Positions 35,322 through 46,249 of a stretch of DNA of 64,000 nt are shown here, piece after piece. Within the stretch, counting starts at the first letter, position 1. Each line of letters begins with the position of its first letter. The position numbers and the translations under genes are program-made. The notes below the pieces were generated by a model. The model searched no databases, was not told where the DNA came from, and worked only from the letters and a program-made list of their open reading frames with translations. Source of the stretch: Dysidea avara (Eukaryota; Porifera; Demospongiae; Dictyoceratida; Dysideidae); NCBI RefSeq assembly GCF_963678975.1, contig NC_089280.1, forward strand, positions 20,855,868-20,919,867, in the 5' to 3' direction.

Positions 35322-35495
35322 ATAATTTACAAGAAGGAACAAAAATTTCCTGTATAATTTTGCTCAGTGGTAAAAGCAAAATAAGCACACTAAATGTCAA
35401 AAATAGACTTTAGCCTGTTTAAGACAAACTAGGCCGTGCTTTTACATTTGAATAAGTAACTCAACCCACTAGGTGGCTATGGCTTGCCCTGCACA

Positions 35496-35600
35496 TACAA
35501 AGTCTTTGAGCAGGCTGTAGGACCAGGTGTCCTACAGACCTTCAGCACTTGTGCTGTAAAGCATTAATAAATAAATAAATATATATATATATATATATAA
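35496..35600 (+). repeat. Retroelement-like 3' tail with (TAAA)n/(TA)n
   Basis: GGACCAGGTGTCC hairpin, then CAGACCTTCAGCACTTGTG, CTGTAAAGC and (TAAA)n grading into (TA)n. The best-preserved member of the tail family. Confidence 0.6.
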
Positions 35601-35986
35601 CTATGTCTCAGTTGGGTCTGTGTCATAATGCTATCATTGGAATTGGTTTTCTAGCTTTCAGCAATACCATGTAATGTACATCTATTGATTTTGAAAGAAC
35701 AAAGATAATCTGTGAGAATAACAGAATCTTGTCCACTGATCTGTATCTTCCTGAAACAAAAGTTTCCTTATAAATAAACTACTGGAAAACTAAGCGTATC
35801 AAAAATAAAACATGCATTCAATAAGATTGTAGGTTGCTTTGTGAGATTATTTAAGCTTGATTATGCTGGCACTTTAACAACATAACAAACATTAATGTAT
35901 GCAGCAATTTACATATAAACTGTCTGGACTAAAGTATGTACGTCTGTCACAATATAAGCATTATCAGTCCGATCATGTGATCCTTA

Positions 35987-36865
35987 TCAAGGACATCGGG
36001 AATTATCAAATCGAGAATATGTAAATTGTGTGCTAAAGAGACCACTAGTTTCATAATCAGTATATCTTCCTTCGATTACAGAATCATTAGGATCATCAAA
36101 CTCGGCAACAGGCCCACCATTTCTGTTACCAGCATAGACACAAGGTATAGGGGTGAAATCCCAAGTTACATCATACAAATGGCCAACAAATTCTCTCTCA
36201 ACATTATTAGCTGTTGTTACTTTAATTCTGTAGTAGGTTAGGTTATCATCTGGGGTATCTCCAAGGTATTCATTTAATTCAACAGGCACATTCCAGAATT
36301 GAGCTAAGCAAACACAACAATGAACTACGTAATGAAGAATCATAAAAATGCTTACCAACTAATCCATGAGATGTTGGACTTAAATTAAAACCACGAGTGA
36401 TGACAAATTTCAACATGTCTCCATCCTCACAGATCACCCAAGATATTAGATCTTGACGCTCACAATTTGGTACTGCAATACGGAAATATCGTCTTCCCTT
36501 CCTTACTCTTATGCCAGCCACATTGTATTGACTATCTTGTGTTACCTCTGTAGAGCCAACAGTTCCAACACAGTTCATTACATCAATAGTGATGGACTGA
36601 CAGTCACCATTATTGTCCACAGCAAATATACCAACTTTCCCCACGTTATTAAGGTTGCTGTCACCACTAGACTGCATGTACTCTGCATTTATGGATACGC
36701 ATTGATCAGACACCAAGTTGAGAAATACACCAGGTCTTCCATGGATCTCATAACAAAGAGATGTATTAGCAACTACTGGGTTAGACCGTATCATTGCGTC
36801 ACTAATTTGTAGGGGAACAGTGTATAGCGGGTCTCCAATAACTGTGTCATTTCTCATTATCATAC
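35987..36865 (-). other. ITIH-C-like C-terminal region (2 exons)
   Basis: Exon 36865-36356 begins IGDPLYTVPLQISDAM and continues LCYEIHGRPGVFLNLVSDQC, matching the GDPhFxVxV...LCFxIxGxPGxVxxLxxD pattern of ITIH C-terminal domains. SHGLV with AQFWNVPVEL spans the splice. Exon 36303-35987 ends VIEGRYTDYETSGLFSTQF, like the terminal DGHYKDY...LxSF motif of ITIH proteins. A von Willebrand D-like or sponge aggregation-factor C-terminal domain is the alternative reading. Confidence 0.7.
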
Positions 36866-39800
36866 CTATTAAAACGATACAATTAAAATGATAATTTCAA
36901 ATGATTGTCACTACAGTCTTATGCTAATCTGATGAGCTATTAATATTATACCAACTCACTTCCATCATCATCATCTATGTTGATTCGTGTTGTCCCAGGA
37001 TCACCAGTCATAATGTCTGGATTGGGTACTATTGCCACATCGAAAAATTCACGTGGTTCAGCAACATCATCATCAACAACAGACTGGAAGTAGCAAACTC
37101 TTGACTCATCAGGTTGAAAGGTTACTGAACTTGGTACCAATGAAAAGTCACTGGGTGCTAAAATATTAAAAAAATAGACACAATGCTACATTTTGTTAGG
37201 CATGATATTATATGCCTTAGATATCATTATATCCAAAGGGCATGAGCATCACTTTTTGAAATTCAGTGCACTACATTTATACATATGAGAGGCAGTCTTG
37301 TACAACAAAGGCTTCCCTGTATTGTAAATTCTTAAATTTCAAAGATGGGAGTATTGTGAATTCCCAAGCAACCGTAAAATTTACATAATTTATAATTTTT
37401 GTACATATATGTGACAAAGCAAAAAAGGAACATGACATTGTAATGTGGTAATATGGTAAAGGCAATAAACTAATGGGCAGTACTGGTTATGAAAACATAC
37501 CATCTGCTGAGCCTACTTCTGAAGGTTGCACTTGAACTGTCACAGGAATTTCATTAGTACCAGTTTTCAGAAGACACACTTCCACTTGTCTGCTTGGTTC
37601 ATTTACACTGTACATGGGCCGTTCAAACATCACTTTGACAACTACAGAGTAAACGCAGTAAATACTTTATAGCATACGGACCAGATAATCCCCACCATCA
37701 TTATCATCAATAATAGTCACTATTGTTCGTCCTGGTGTGCCTATTACAATTCCATTACTACCAGGTTGAAGGACAACATCAAAATCTTCATCTCCTTCAA
37801 CAATTGTGTCATTCACTATTGGAATGGATATCATGCGTCTGGTCATTCCTGCTGGTATAGTAATTATAAAGGAGGAATTGTCGAAGTCAGATGCTATAGT
37901 AACAAAAATGTATATAAAACAAAATAAACAATATAATTGTTTCTTACATGAAGCATCTACTGGTCTCTGTTCCTGTGGAATTACAATTACTGTGACATCA
38001 ATACAACTAGGTTGGTCAAGCAAAATGGCAATATTGGCAAATCCTGCATCCTCATTTACTGGGTATGATGTACGTTCCACAGTAGCCTCAGCTCCTGTGA
38101 AGTAAAACATTAAACTATAGTGGTGAATTACTAGGTATCCACTTACTGATACAATCCGGTACTGATCCTGACCACATTGCATTTGATAGACACATTCTAG
38201 TCTCATCTCCACACAAGGCATATCCTGAATCACAACTATACATAACTGTGGAGCCAAAAGTTGTAGTAATGACTAAGGCATCACCATTGCTTGGAGTACC
38301 AGGAGTTTGACAATCCACAGCTAAGTTGATAAATCAAATCAATAAAAATCTTAATTTGGAAACTTCATTACTTACGATCACATGTGGGTACTGAATTAGA
38401 CCATGTGCCATCATCACGACATCTTCTTTGACGGGGACCATTACGTTCATACCCTTCATTACATCTGAATCTGGCAATGCTGTCAACATAATTTTCATTA
38501 GTAGTGGTAGTCATCCCATTTGCAGGAACACCTGGATCTCCACATGTTATCCCTGTAAATATCAACATATTATTAGCTATCGCTGAGCTAAAAATTTACA
38601 CAGAAAATGACTTTTTCTTACTAAAATGAAACTCAAAGTGTATCATATTTAGGAGTTCAAAGAATACAATAGTTAATAACTACTACTAATCAACTAGTAT
38701 TTGATAACCAGTAATTTGCTAAAGCTCTATTGTAATTTTATCTTATACAACGGAAATTCTATTTTAGTAGCAATGATGAAAGTTTCTTTTGATCATATCG
38801 TAGCAAGCAAATTATTGTGATTACTTAACTACTTACGTTCACAGTCTGGTACATTTCCAGACCATACTCCAGATGACTGGCAAGTCCGTTGACTATTGCC
38901 AACAAGTTGGAACCCATCATCACACTGATAGTCTACAACATCTTCAAAGAATGTTGAATCAAAGATAGCAGTTCCATTTTCAGGTTCACCAGGATCCCCA
39001 CAATTGACTCCTATAAAGTACAATATATGGAATAGCTAAATGAAAGCAACATGTTTACTTAAGTATTTAAATACCATTAGGAATTAATCATAGTAAAATG
39101 GTGAAGACTAAATTTGTAATGTCTACACATTTATATGGCTTAAAACTTAGTATTGAGTTTATGAATTCATGTATGTACAGGCACATCTTGATCCTCCTAT
39201 ATACTACCAAGTAAATTTTCAAAATCTATTATGCATGCATACAAACAACACTGGCACAGAGAAAGAAATTATCCTTTGTGCCAGTAAAATAATCACAATA
39301 GCATAAATTTAGCTCGTAAGTGAGGCATTAGAGCAAGTAACTCATAAGAATCATTAATTTTAAAGGAAATGATTTTGCTAAACTGATAGTGTCAGATTGT
39401 GATAATGGATATTTGAGGCATGTATGTGTGTACAAGCTTGTCATTGCATGTCCACAGTATACACTTATATCCAATATGAAACCTAGTACTGTTAACATTC
39501 TTACGTCGACACTCAGGAACTGTTCCTGTCCAGAGCCCAGACATCTGGCAAGTTCGTTGAGTAACACCAAAAAGTTCAAACCCAGGGTTACACTCATAAG
39601 TTGCAATATCATCAACATAAGTGGTAGTGAAAATGACATCTCCATCGCTGGGTGCACCAGGATCCCCACAGTCAATTCCTGTAACACATTATATAATAAA
39701 TCACTAAGGGGATCACAGCATCAACAGCACTGAAGTAAAACATTTACCTGCACCTGAACTTGCACAATCGTTGTTTTACTTAGCCATATACAGTAGCTTG

Positions 39801-42800
39801 TTAGATAGCATTTAACACAAACTACAGATAGGACTGAAGTAGGAAGGGACTTTGCAGATTCAAGCACACATAATGATCTGGTTCCTACTGCATTATTTTA
39901 CAGTGGCAACAATGCATATGCTAACATATTTAATATATTAACAAAACATTAATTTTGTAGGACATCTTACATATTTAATATATTAACAAAACATTAATTT
40001 TGTAGGACATCTTAGCATGAAGACACATCAATCTTGTTGTTTCAGTATCAGAATCTAGTACCATTCTACCCAATTATAAAGCTAAAAGGCAAAGAAAATA
40101 CATGATTTGTTTCTGACGGTACTTGTAGTGTACACGAGATCAGAAAAGGAATGAATGGTTAGTCCACAACATCTGTCACATGAAGAGGGAAGTTTGAAAG
40201 TTTCAATTGTAGGCAACAATATGAAATGCAAGAGAGAGTTGTGTGCTATTGAGGGCATCAGTCAGTCAATCAGTTAGTCACCAAGTAAAGCATTCATTGC
40301 CAGAATTACTGCAGAAGTTAATTCATTGTGATAGACATTTGTTACTGATATTTAGTGGTAAATTTTACTGTCACATACTTGTGTCTTCAATCATAATGGG
40401 TATCATTGATTACATTGCTTAACTGATTATATTGCTTACTTTGACATTCAGGGACTGCTCCACTCCATGCAGCAGAAGATGTGCCAGAGAGTTCACAGGT
40501 TCGTCGGCTATCACCAACAAGTCTGAAGCCATCATCACATTCATAGTCTACAATATCTCCAACAAACGTAGAATCAAAAAGAGCAGTTCCGTTTTCAGGT
40601 TCACCAGGGTCTCCACAATCAATTCCTATAATTCAAAATGGAATCAATATGTACTGTGTACATTACACTCACGTTGACATTGAGGAACTGTTCCATTCCA
40701 TAATCCAGATACCTGGCAAGTTCTTCGACTAACACCAACAAGTCGGAACCCAGAGTCGCACTCATAATCTGCAAAATCTCCAACAAATGTAGAATCAAAT
40801 AGGACATTTCCATTTATGGGTTCACCAGGATCCCCACAATCAATTCCTAGATGGTTATTATTCTGGTTGTTTATTTCATGGTATTATAATGCTTACGTCG
40901 ACATTCAGGCACAGCTCCTGTCCATAAGCCAGATGACTGGCAAGTTCGTCGTTCATTACCAATACGTTCGAACCCATCATCACATTCATAATCTGCAAAA
41001 TCTCCAACAAATGTAGAATTAAATAGGACATTTCCATTACTGGGTTCACCAGGATCCCCACAATCAATTCCTATGTAAGTAGACTACATGTACAGTATGT
41101 TATACTATACAAGTACTCACTAATACATGTTGGTACAGTTCCAGACCAAGTTGCAGTAGACTGACATTGTCGTTGATTATTGCCATCAAGTCTGAATCCA
41201 AAGTTACAACTGTAATTTGCAACACTTCCTTCCGAAGTACTGTCAAACATCACATCTCCATTTACAGGAGCAGGTGGACTACCACAGTCAACTAGAATAT
41301 GAAATTTACTATTTAACTGCATTCAATTATTTTCACTTACATCGTTCAGGACAAAATGCATTCGATGTTGGTATACACACCAGTGATTCAGAAAAATTTC
41401 TTCTGCTCTCTCCATGATGCTCTATCTGTCTAGTTGCAACATCTACACTTCCTCCCCATGCAAACAAAAAGAAAATGCAATTGCTTAATGAAAAGTCTTC
41501 TGTAAGATCTCCTGTATCTCTTAGACGAGAAAATCTCACTGTCATAACACCATCTTCAAATGAAGCAAATGCATTGTCGATATTCTGTATTGTATCAACA
41601 CGTGGTTGACTTCTAGCAAAAGCATATCTAAACAAGACATTATACAAACACTCATCTATAGCAAAACGCCAAATCATTATCATGTATGAGCAAGATGTAA
41701 AATAGAGAAGACTAGACAATGTCTATATTGTTAACCAATACGACTAGCTCAAATAGACCCATTACTTTTATGACATGCTATAATACATAATACCGTAATT
41801 CACTTTATTTTCATGGAAAAAAATTTCATGATAAAAATTTTTGAGTAAAAATATTTTCGTATGATTTATATAAATGACTGCTCTATTAGAGTACTTTGAT
41901 CTTGCATAAAAATTTTCGTGCAAGAAATTTTGGTACAAATTTTGCAAACAAAAATTATTTTACAACAAAAAAAGAGCAAATTACGGTACTCGTACAACTG
42001 TCTATTAGAATAGCATACGTGGTTGTTGTATTAGGGTGACTACTTTATTAAAGTATCACTATTTAGCTGCAGATCTTGACTGGGTCTCTCTGATGGAGGC
42101 ATCCCACATGAACCATGCATTAAGAGGCATGGTCACCATGTTCTGTTTTCTGTAGTAAAACTAACCATCAGGCATATACCATTTCTTTTACTTATGTAAA
42201 AATCCTGATTTTCCACAATTTTACAGAATTGTTATAGCTTATGTAGAAAAGCAGATACACAATATTAAACCAACATGTGTATTTTCAGGCTATAAGACTG
42301 GTTTTAACAGACTAGATCGCAAATATGAATGACCTAGTTGTTACGAAATGGTGTGTTGTTTGTGTCCATGTACAGTATACTGTATGCCAAGGCCGGCTCA
42401 GCAGGGTGGGCCAGGTGGGCCATGGCCCACCCAATAATTCCTGCCTCAATATTTTAACCATATAAACCATAACCATAGCAAACCAGTTTAATTATGCTGG
42501 AGCCTGGTTTCCAATCGTCGCTGAAGCGGCTGGCCATGTTTCTCCTTGTAACAGCTGCTGTTGACATTGTTTGTTATAGCTGTAGACCAGTTGTTGTAGG
42601 AGGCCGTTCACGATTGTTATCTCACACCATGGACCTGGTAAAGTAACGCCCCTGGCCTTTATTTAGGACAGGCGTTTATGGCATTATTCAGGCGTTTAAT
42701 TAGGGCCTCAACATACATGACAACACGTGTCGTCATTGAAACTGGACAAGATTCATGGTTACTGAGTTTAGCTTCCTTCATTATGATGATAAAGAACTGT

Positions 42801-45287
42801 TTGCCACACTTGCCACAGGTAGAGGAAAATGCATAGCCCATAAGTTATACAACAAGGTTTTTGTAGCTAAGTTTAATATTAACTGGTTGATTTACCAACA
42901 TTGCATTGCCGGCAGCTTTCAATAAAATGGAAAGATGGACTGGCAATAATTTTAAGCTGGATACTAGCTAGCTATAAGAATACTGATTACGTTTAAACAA
43001 ATTTTCTGTTGAAATTATCATAATTTTCATTCTCAAGCATCTAAATTTGAAAAAATTTCCTGAGGGGCATGCCCCCAGACCCCCCTAGAGGGCTAAATGC
43101 TTTGCATTTTGCAAATGCAGTGTGCAGTGACTTTTACACCTGTCAACAATATAACAGTTTGGCCCACCCAATGTTAAAAAAGTGAGCCGGCCCTGCTGTA
43201 TGCCTATTATGTAGTAGCATAAGTGCTTCAAATAAAATTTGTGGTGTCTATATACGAAAGGTGTCAAATATTAAAATTTTGTACTTTGGTATATATAGCT
43301 TTGAAGAAGATGATGATAAGTACTGTAGATGGAAGGTAAAAGAGCAAAACCCCACAAAGGAACGTGCTAGATGTGAGTTTATATTAGTGTTGCATAAAGT
43401 GGAGGCTTTAGACTTTCAACTGTGATCTGGCAGGCAGACCAAAAATCAAATTAGGTATATAATTTTTTTAAATTTAATACTGTTGCTTTTTGTAAGTAAT
43501 TTAGATTCACTTAGACTCTTTGCAAAGTTACATAAATAATTATTTCTATGGTGATTTTTAATGGCAACATTTGAGGGCTTAGGGATATCCCTACTATACA
43601 GCATTGTTATACTGCATTAGTAGCATGGCTGCTTGGCCTATTGGATATTGGCTTATCACCTATACAACCAGTAACACCAGTGTATTGAGTGACTTCAAAT
43701 GGTATTTTCAGATAAAGTTACCTACCTTAAAATCATTACAATGAAAAATTAGAAATTCTCAACTGGATTAGGGATCAAAGAAAAAAGCAGTGAAACAAGG
43801 GAATAGCTAAAAAGTTGTGAAATAAGAGGGGTTGTCTATACCTGCAGATATGGTGTTTAAAAAAACAGGCAGTATGTTTTCAATATCACAGTTTACTACC
43901 ATTACCAGTATATCGGCCAGCACTAGAATCCATTGATTAAAAGCAATGAAACAAAATACAGTATATGAATGATGGTAGCTAGCTATTACCACATGGATAC
44001 TGTATATCAATGGTAGCTATACAGCTATTACAACATAGTTATAATGTAAAAGCTCATTCACATCTCTTGTTTCACTACTTTTTATTGCTGGAGCCCTGCT
44101 TCATTATTAAATTAGTAACTTTTGATTGTTAATTTTTTCTGTTATAGCATACGTAGCAATGATTATGACTGCTCCTTTATTAGAATATCTTGACTTCCCT
44201 GCTTATCTTGTGTGAGTTATACAGTAGATTAAGGGTCGTGGTTGTCATGTCTTGTTTTCACAAAAACTGCAGCTGATTACAGCTAGATCATTAAGGTGGC
44301 TCAGTACAGTTTCCACATGAGTTCACCATGAAATTTGCAGGGACTGAAACAAGTAAGGTATCACCATCACGCACCTAGCTTGTACAAAGTTAAATTGAAG
44401 CATTTTGTTCTCCTTTACAATAAACAGGAACTCTCTAGAAAACATGTAGCATGACTTCCAAGTTTATTTCTTCAGAGCAAACTCTTCCTTCATGCTTGGC
44501 ACAATAGTACATGGATTTGTGGATTATTTACCATTGTACAGAGCTACTTCTCTTTATCAGGTCTTTAGTTCACACATTAATTTTACAGCTTTTTAAAAAA
44601 ATTATTATTAACAGGTGGAGGCGAGTAAAAATATCAGCTTCTATAATAACTAGATGGATACGGTACTGCTCAAACGTAACGTCGCACTTGCTCGCACCGC
44701 TCGATTGCGAGTGTCACTAATTAAAGGGTGTGGCACCCGTTTCCTTTGTAAGTATTAATCCCATTTCGTATGGGATGGATACTCAAGAAGGAAATGGGTG
44801 CCACGCCCTTTAATTAGCGAGTTTTTTTAATCACTTGCAATCAAGTGGTGTGAGTGAGTACGACGTTACATTTGAGCGGTACGGTAGGATGTATCAATTC
44901 ACTGGACTAGCCATGAAATTCCAGTTTTTTTACAATTGCTACTCCACCTATGATGTTTATTTTACAACTATAATACACAACTTTATACATATAATTACAA
45001 TTGCTTGCACAACAGGCAACCACATACCTGTCCTCCACAAAAAAGTCTGAATCAGATGCTGCTCCAACTACTACATCAGACACAGGCTAAATGTTAAAGG
45101 AGTAGCGAATAGTACATTAAAACTAATTTATTTACCATCTTTTGATCATGTGAAAAGCCAATTCCCACCCAACTTTGTCCTAAACCAGTTAACTCAAATT
45201 CAACTCTTTCATTTCGTGCCCTCCATGTAGCAGTGTAGTTGCTTGATCCATCGGGTGCACTCAGGTCCTTTCTGCCAGAGCAGGTTG
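35987..45287 (-). CDS. DOMON-Sushi(8)-Calx-beta(2)-ITIH-C-like secreted protein, 5' end missing
   Basis: Seventeen exons, frame kept throughout (1137 residues to the TGA at 35989-35987): 45287-45136, 45086-45028, 41627-41341, 41291-41121, 41070-40897, 40846-40673, 40625-40440, 39678-39505, 39010-38837, 38552-38376, 38320-38147, 38094-37948, 37893-37696, 37641-37501, 37157-36960, 36865-36356, 36303-35987. Order: DOMON (about residues 1-166), eight Sushi/CCP domains (167-634), two Calx-beta domains (635-862), then a region like the C-terminal domain of inter-alpha-trypsin inhibitor heavy chains (863-1137). All joins after the DOMON are phase 1. No transmembrane segment. The first exon begins inside a codon (phase 1 acceptor), so upstream exons exist. 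They may be a lost signal-peptide exon or the 53.5-64 kb exons. One donor (exon 37893-37696) is a weak GTGGGG. Likely an extracellular adhesion or recognition protein. Confidence 0.88.
36960..38094 (-). other. Two Calx-beta domains (4 exons)
   Basis: Each domain uses two exons. Domain 1: 38094-37948 (SYPVNEDAGFANIAILLDQP) and 37893-37696 (IPAGMTRRMISIPIVNDTIV, EGDEDF, VTIIDDND). Domain 2: 37641-37501 (MYSVNEPSRQVEVCLLKTG) and 37157-36960 (VTFQPDESRV, VAEPREFFDV, INIDDDDG). The IxDDxxxE and terminal DDD acidic positions that bind calcium in Calx-beta domains are present. Confidence 0.92.
38147..41291 (-). other. Array of eight Sushi (CCP) domains, one exon each
   Basis: Exons 41291-41121, 41070-40897, 40846-40673, 40625-40440, 39678-39505, 39010-38837, 38552-38376 and 38320-38147 each encode one 57-62-residue module: CGDPGxPxNG, YxCxxGFxLxG, RxCQxSGxWSGxVPxC. 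Each shows the expected four Cys and the conserved Trp. Modules 2 to 6 are very similar (DCGDPGEPxNGxxLFDSTFVG), suggesting recent exon duplication. Module 4 has a 4-residue insertion before its Trp (GTSSAAW). Sushi domains bind protein ligands in complement and adhesion receptors. Confidence 0.95.
42389..43196. mobile_element. hAT-like non-autonomous element (GGGCCGGCTCA ends)
   Basis: 808-bp element. GGCCGGCTCA near the left end matches the complement of TGAGCCGGCCCTGC on the right, and both ends carry GGCCCACCCAAT. Perfect 8-bp duplication TGTATGCC (42381-42388 and 43197-43204). Inserted in the DOMON intron. No transposase. Confidence 0.87.
43740..44100. mobile_element. Diverged relative of the 59585-59890 foldback
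   Basis: The left part shares GGATTAGGGATCAAAGAAAA and GTGAAACAAGGGAATAGCTA with 59610-59660; the right part shares CTCTTGTTTCACTACTTTTT. The middle differs. Lies in the DOMON intron. Confidence 0.6.
44663..44882. mobile_element. Foldback MITE (GTACYGCTCAAAYGTAACG ends)
   Basis: 220-bp element: arms GTACTGCTCAAACGTAACG and complement, inner pairing CTAATTAAAGGG and GGGTGCCAC/GTGGCACCC, loop around a palindromic CCCATTTCGTATGGG. Located in the DOMON intron. Confidence 0.82.
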
Positions 45288-45695
45288 CTGCAGAATAACA
45301 CAATTGAAATATGTGCATCATAGAGTGTTGCAGTATTTAATAGTAAGGATCATGAAAGTTCAAAGTTTACATTGTACTTCCTGCCAAAAATGCTATTTTA
45401 GGGGTGGATCCAGACTTTTCAAAAGAAGGGTTCTACAATGGAGCATAGTAATTGCAACTTTAGTCTGGCTACCTAGCAGTAATAGTCCGTAGCAAATAAT
45501 TACTCTCTAGCAATATATCTCACTGTTAAAATCTTACCATTTTGGCCTTTGGATATGCAACTGAAGTCTTATTAAGAAGTAACTACAATAACTTGAAAAC
45601 ATAATAATTTTTAGAAGCGCCTATTGTGTAGGTAGCAATTCAAGTAATTTGCAGTATGGAAAAATAAAAAAGGAGTGTTTGTCACTGTAATGAGT

Positions 45696-46027
45696 ATCTA
45701 ATCAAAAACAGCCAAGCTGTAAAAAAAGGAGTGCGGCCCTTGAAAAGGCTATGGTGAAAAAAGATGTGAAATCCAAGGTGGCGGCCAAGAAATGGCTGTG
45801 ATGGTAGGTTAATGGTAAAAATTTTAATAACGACAATTCAGGTGAATTTGGTGCCGCTTGGTCAATTGGCACAAAATTCACCTGAATTGTCGTTATTAAA
45901 ATTTTTACCATTAACCTACCATCACAGCCATTTCTTGGCCGCCACCTTGGATTTCACATCTTTTTTCACCATAGCCTTTTCAAGGGCCGCACTCCTTTTT
46001 TTACAGCTTGGCTGTTTTTGATTAGAT
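45696..46027. mobile_element. Foldback element with ACAGC/GCTGT ends
   Basis: 332-bp near-perfect inverted repeat. Ends ATCTAATCAAAAACAGCC then AAGCTGTAAAAAAAGG; centre GGTGAATTTGGTGCCGCTTG. Mirror-image open frames of 69 codons in the two arms come from symmetry. It marks the left border of the first minisatellite unit. Confidence 0.88.
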
Positions 46028-46249
46028 TTCACTTCTTTTTGTATTTGTATACCCCAAAGCCGGCCTATGGCCAGCTTTGGGGCTTTTTAACCTATATATT
46101 TTTCTTTACCACAGGAAAAAGAAAAAGATGAAGCAGATTTTATAAATACTTTAACTCATTCTGATTTTATCAGTAAATGTACAAATTATATATATAATGC
46201 ATATATCAAGAGTTCATAATATAAAAAGAGAGCATATATTTATTACATG

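Larger units (their letters stand above)
41341..45287 (-). other. DOMON domain (3 exons)
   Basis: 45287-45136 encodes SNYTATWRARNERVEFELTG followed by WVGIGFSHDQKM; 45086-45028 encodes DVVVGAASDSDFFVEDR; 41627-41341 encodes YAFARSQPRVDTIQN and DGVMTVRFSRLRDT through a FLFAWGG strand. WxxGxS-type and RYAxxxxxP-type motifs are the DOMON signature (haem- or sugar-binding beta-sandwich). Introns here are phase 0 and phase 2, unlike the phase 1 introns elsewhere in the gene. The 3.4-kb intron holds several transposons. Confidence 0.88.

Noticed and set aside
39328-41016. Other open frames on both strands across the Sushi exons
   Set aside because: Frames out of phase with the Sushi cysteine pattern; shadows of the real exons.
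45527-45600. A possible extra exon upstream of the DOMON exon (donor GTAAGA after CCAAAATG, phase compatible)
   Set aside because: A stop codon lies directly upstream in the required frame and no acceptor fits, so I do not add it to the gene model.
45702-46021. 69-codon frames on both strands (MVKILITTIQVN start)
   Set aside because: Mirror images in the arms of the 45696-46027 foldback.
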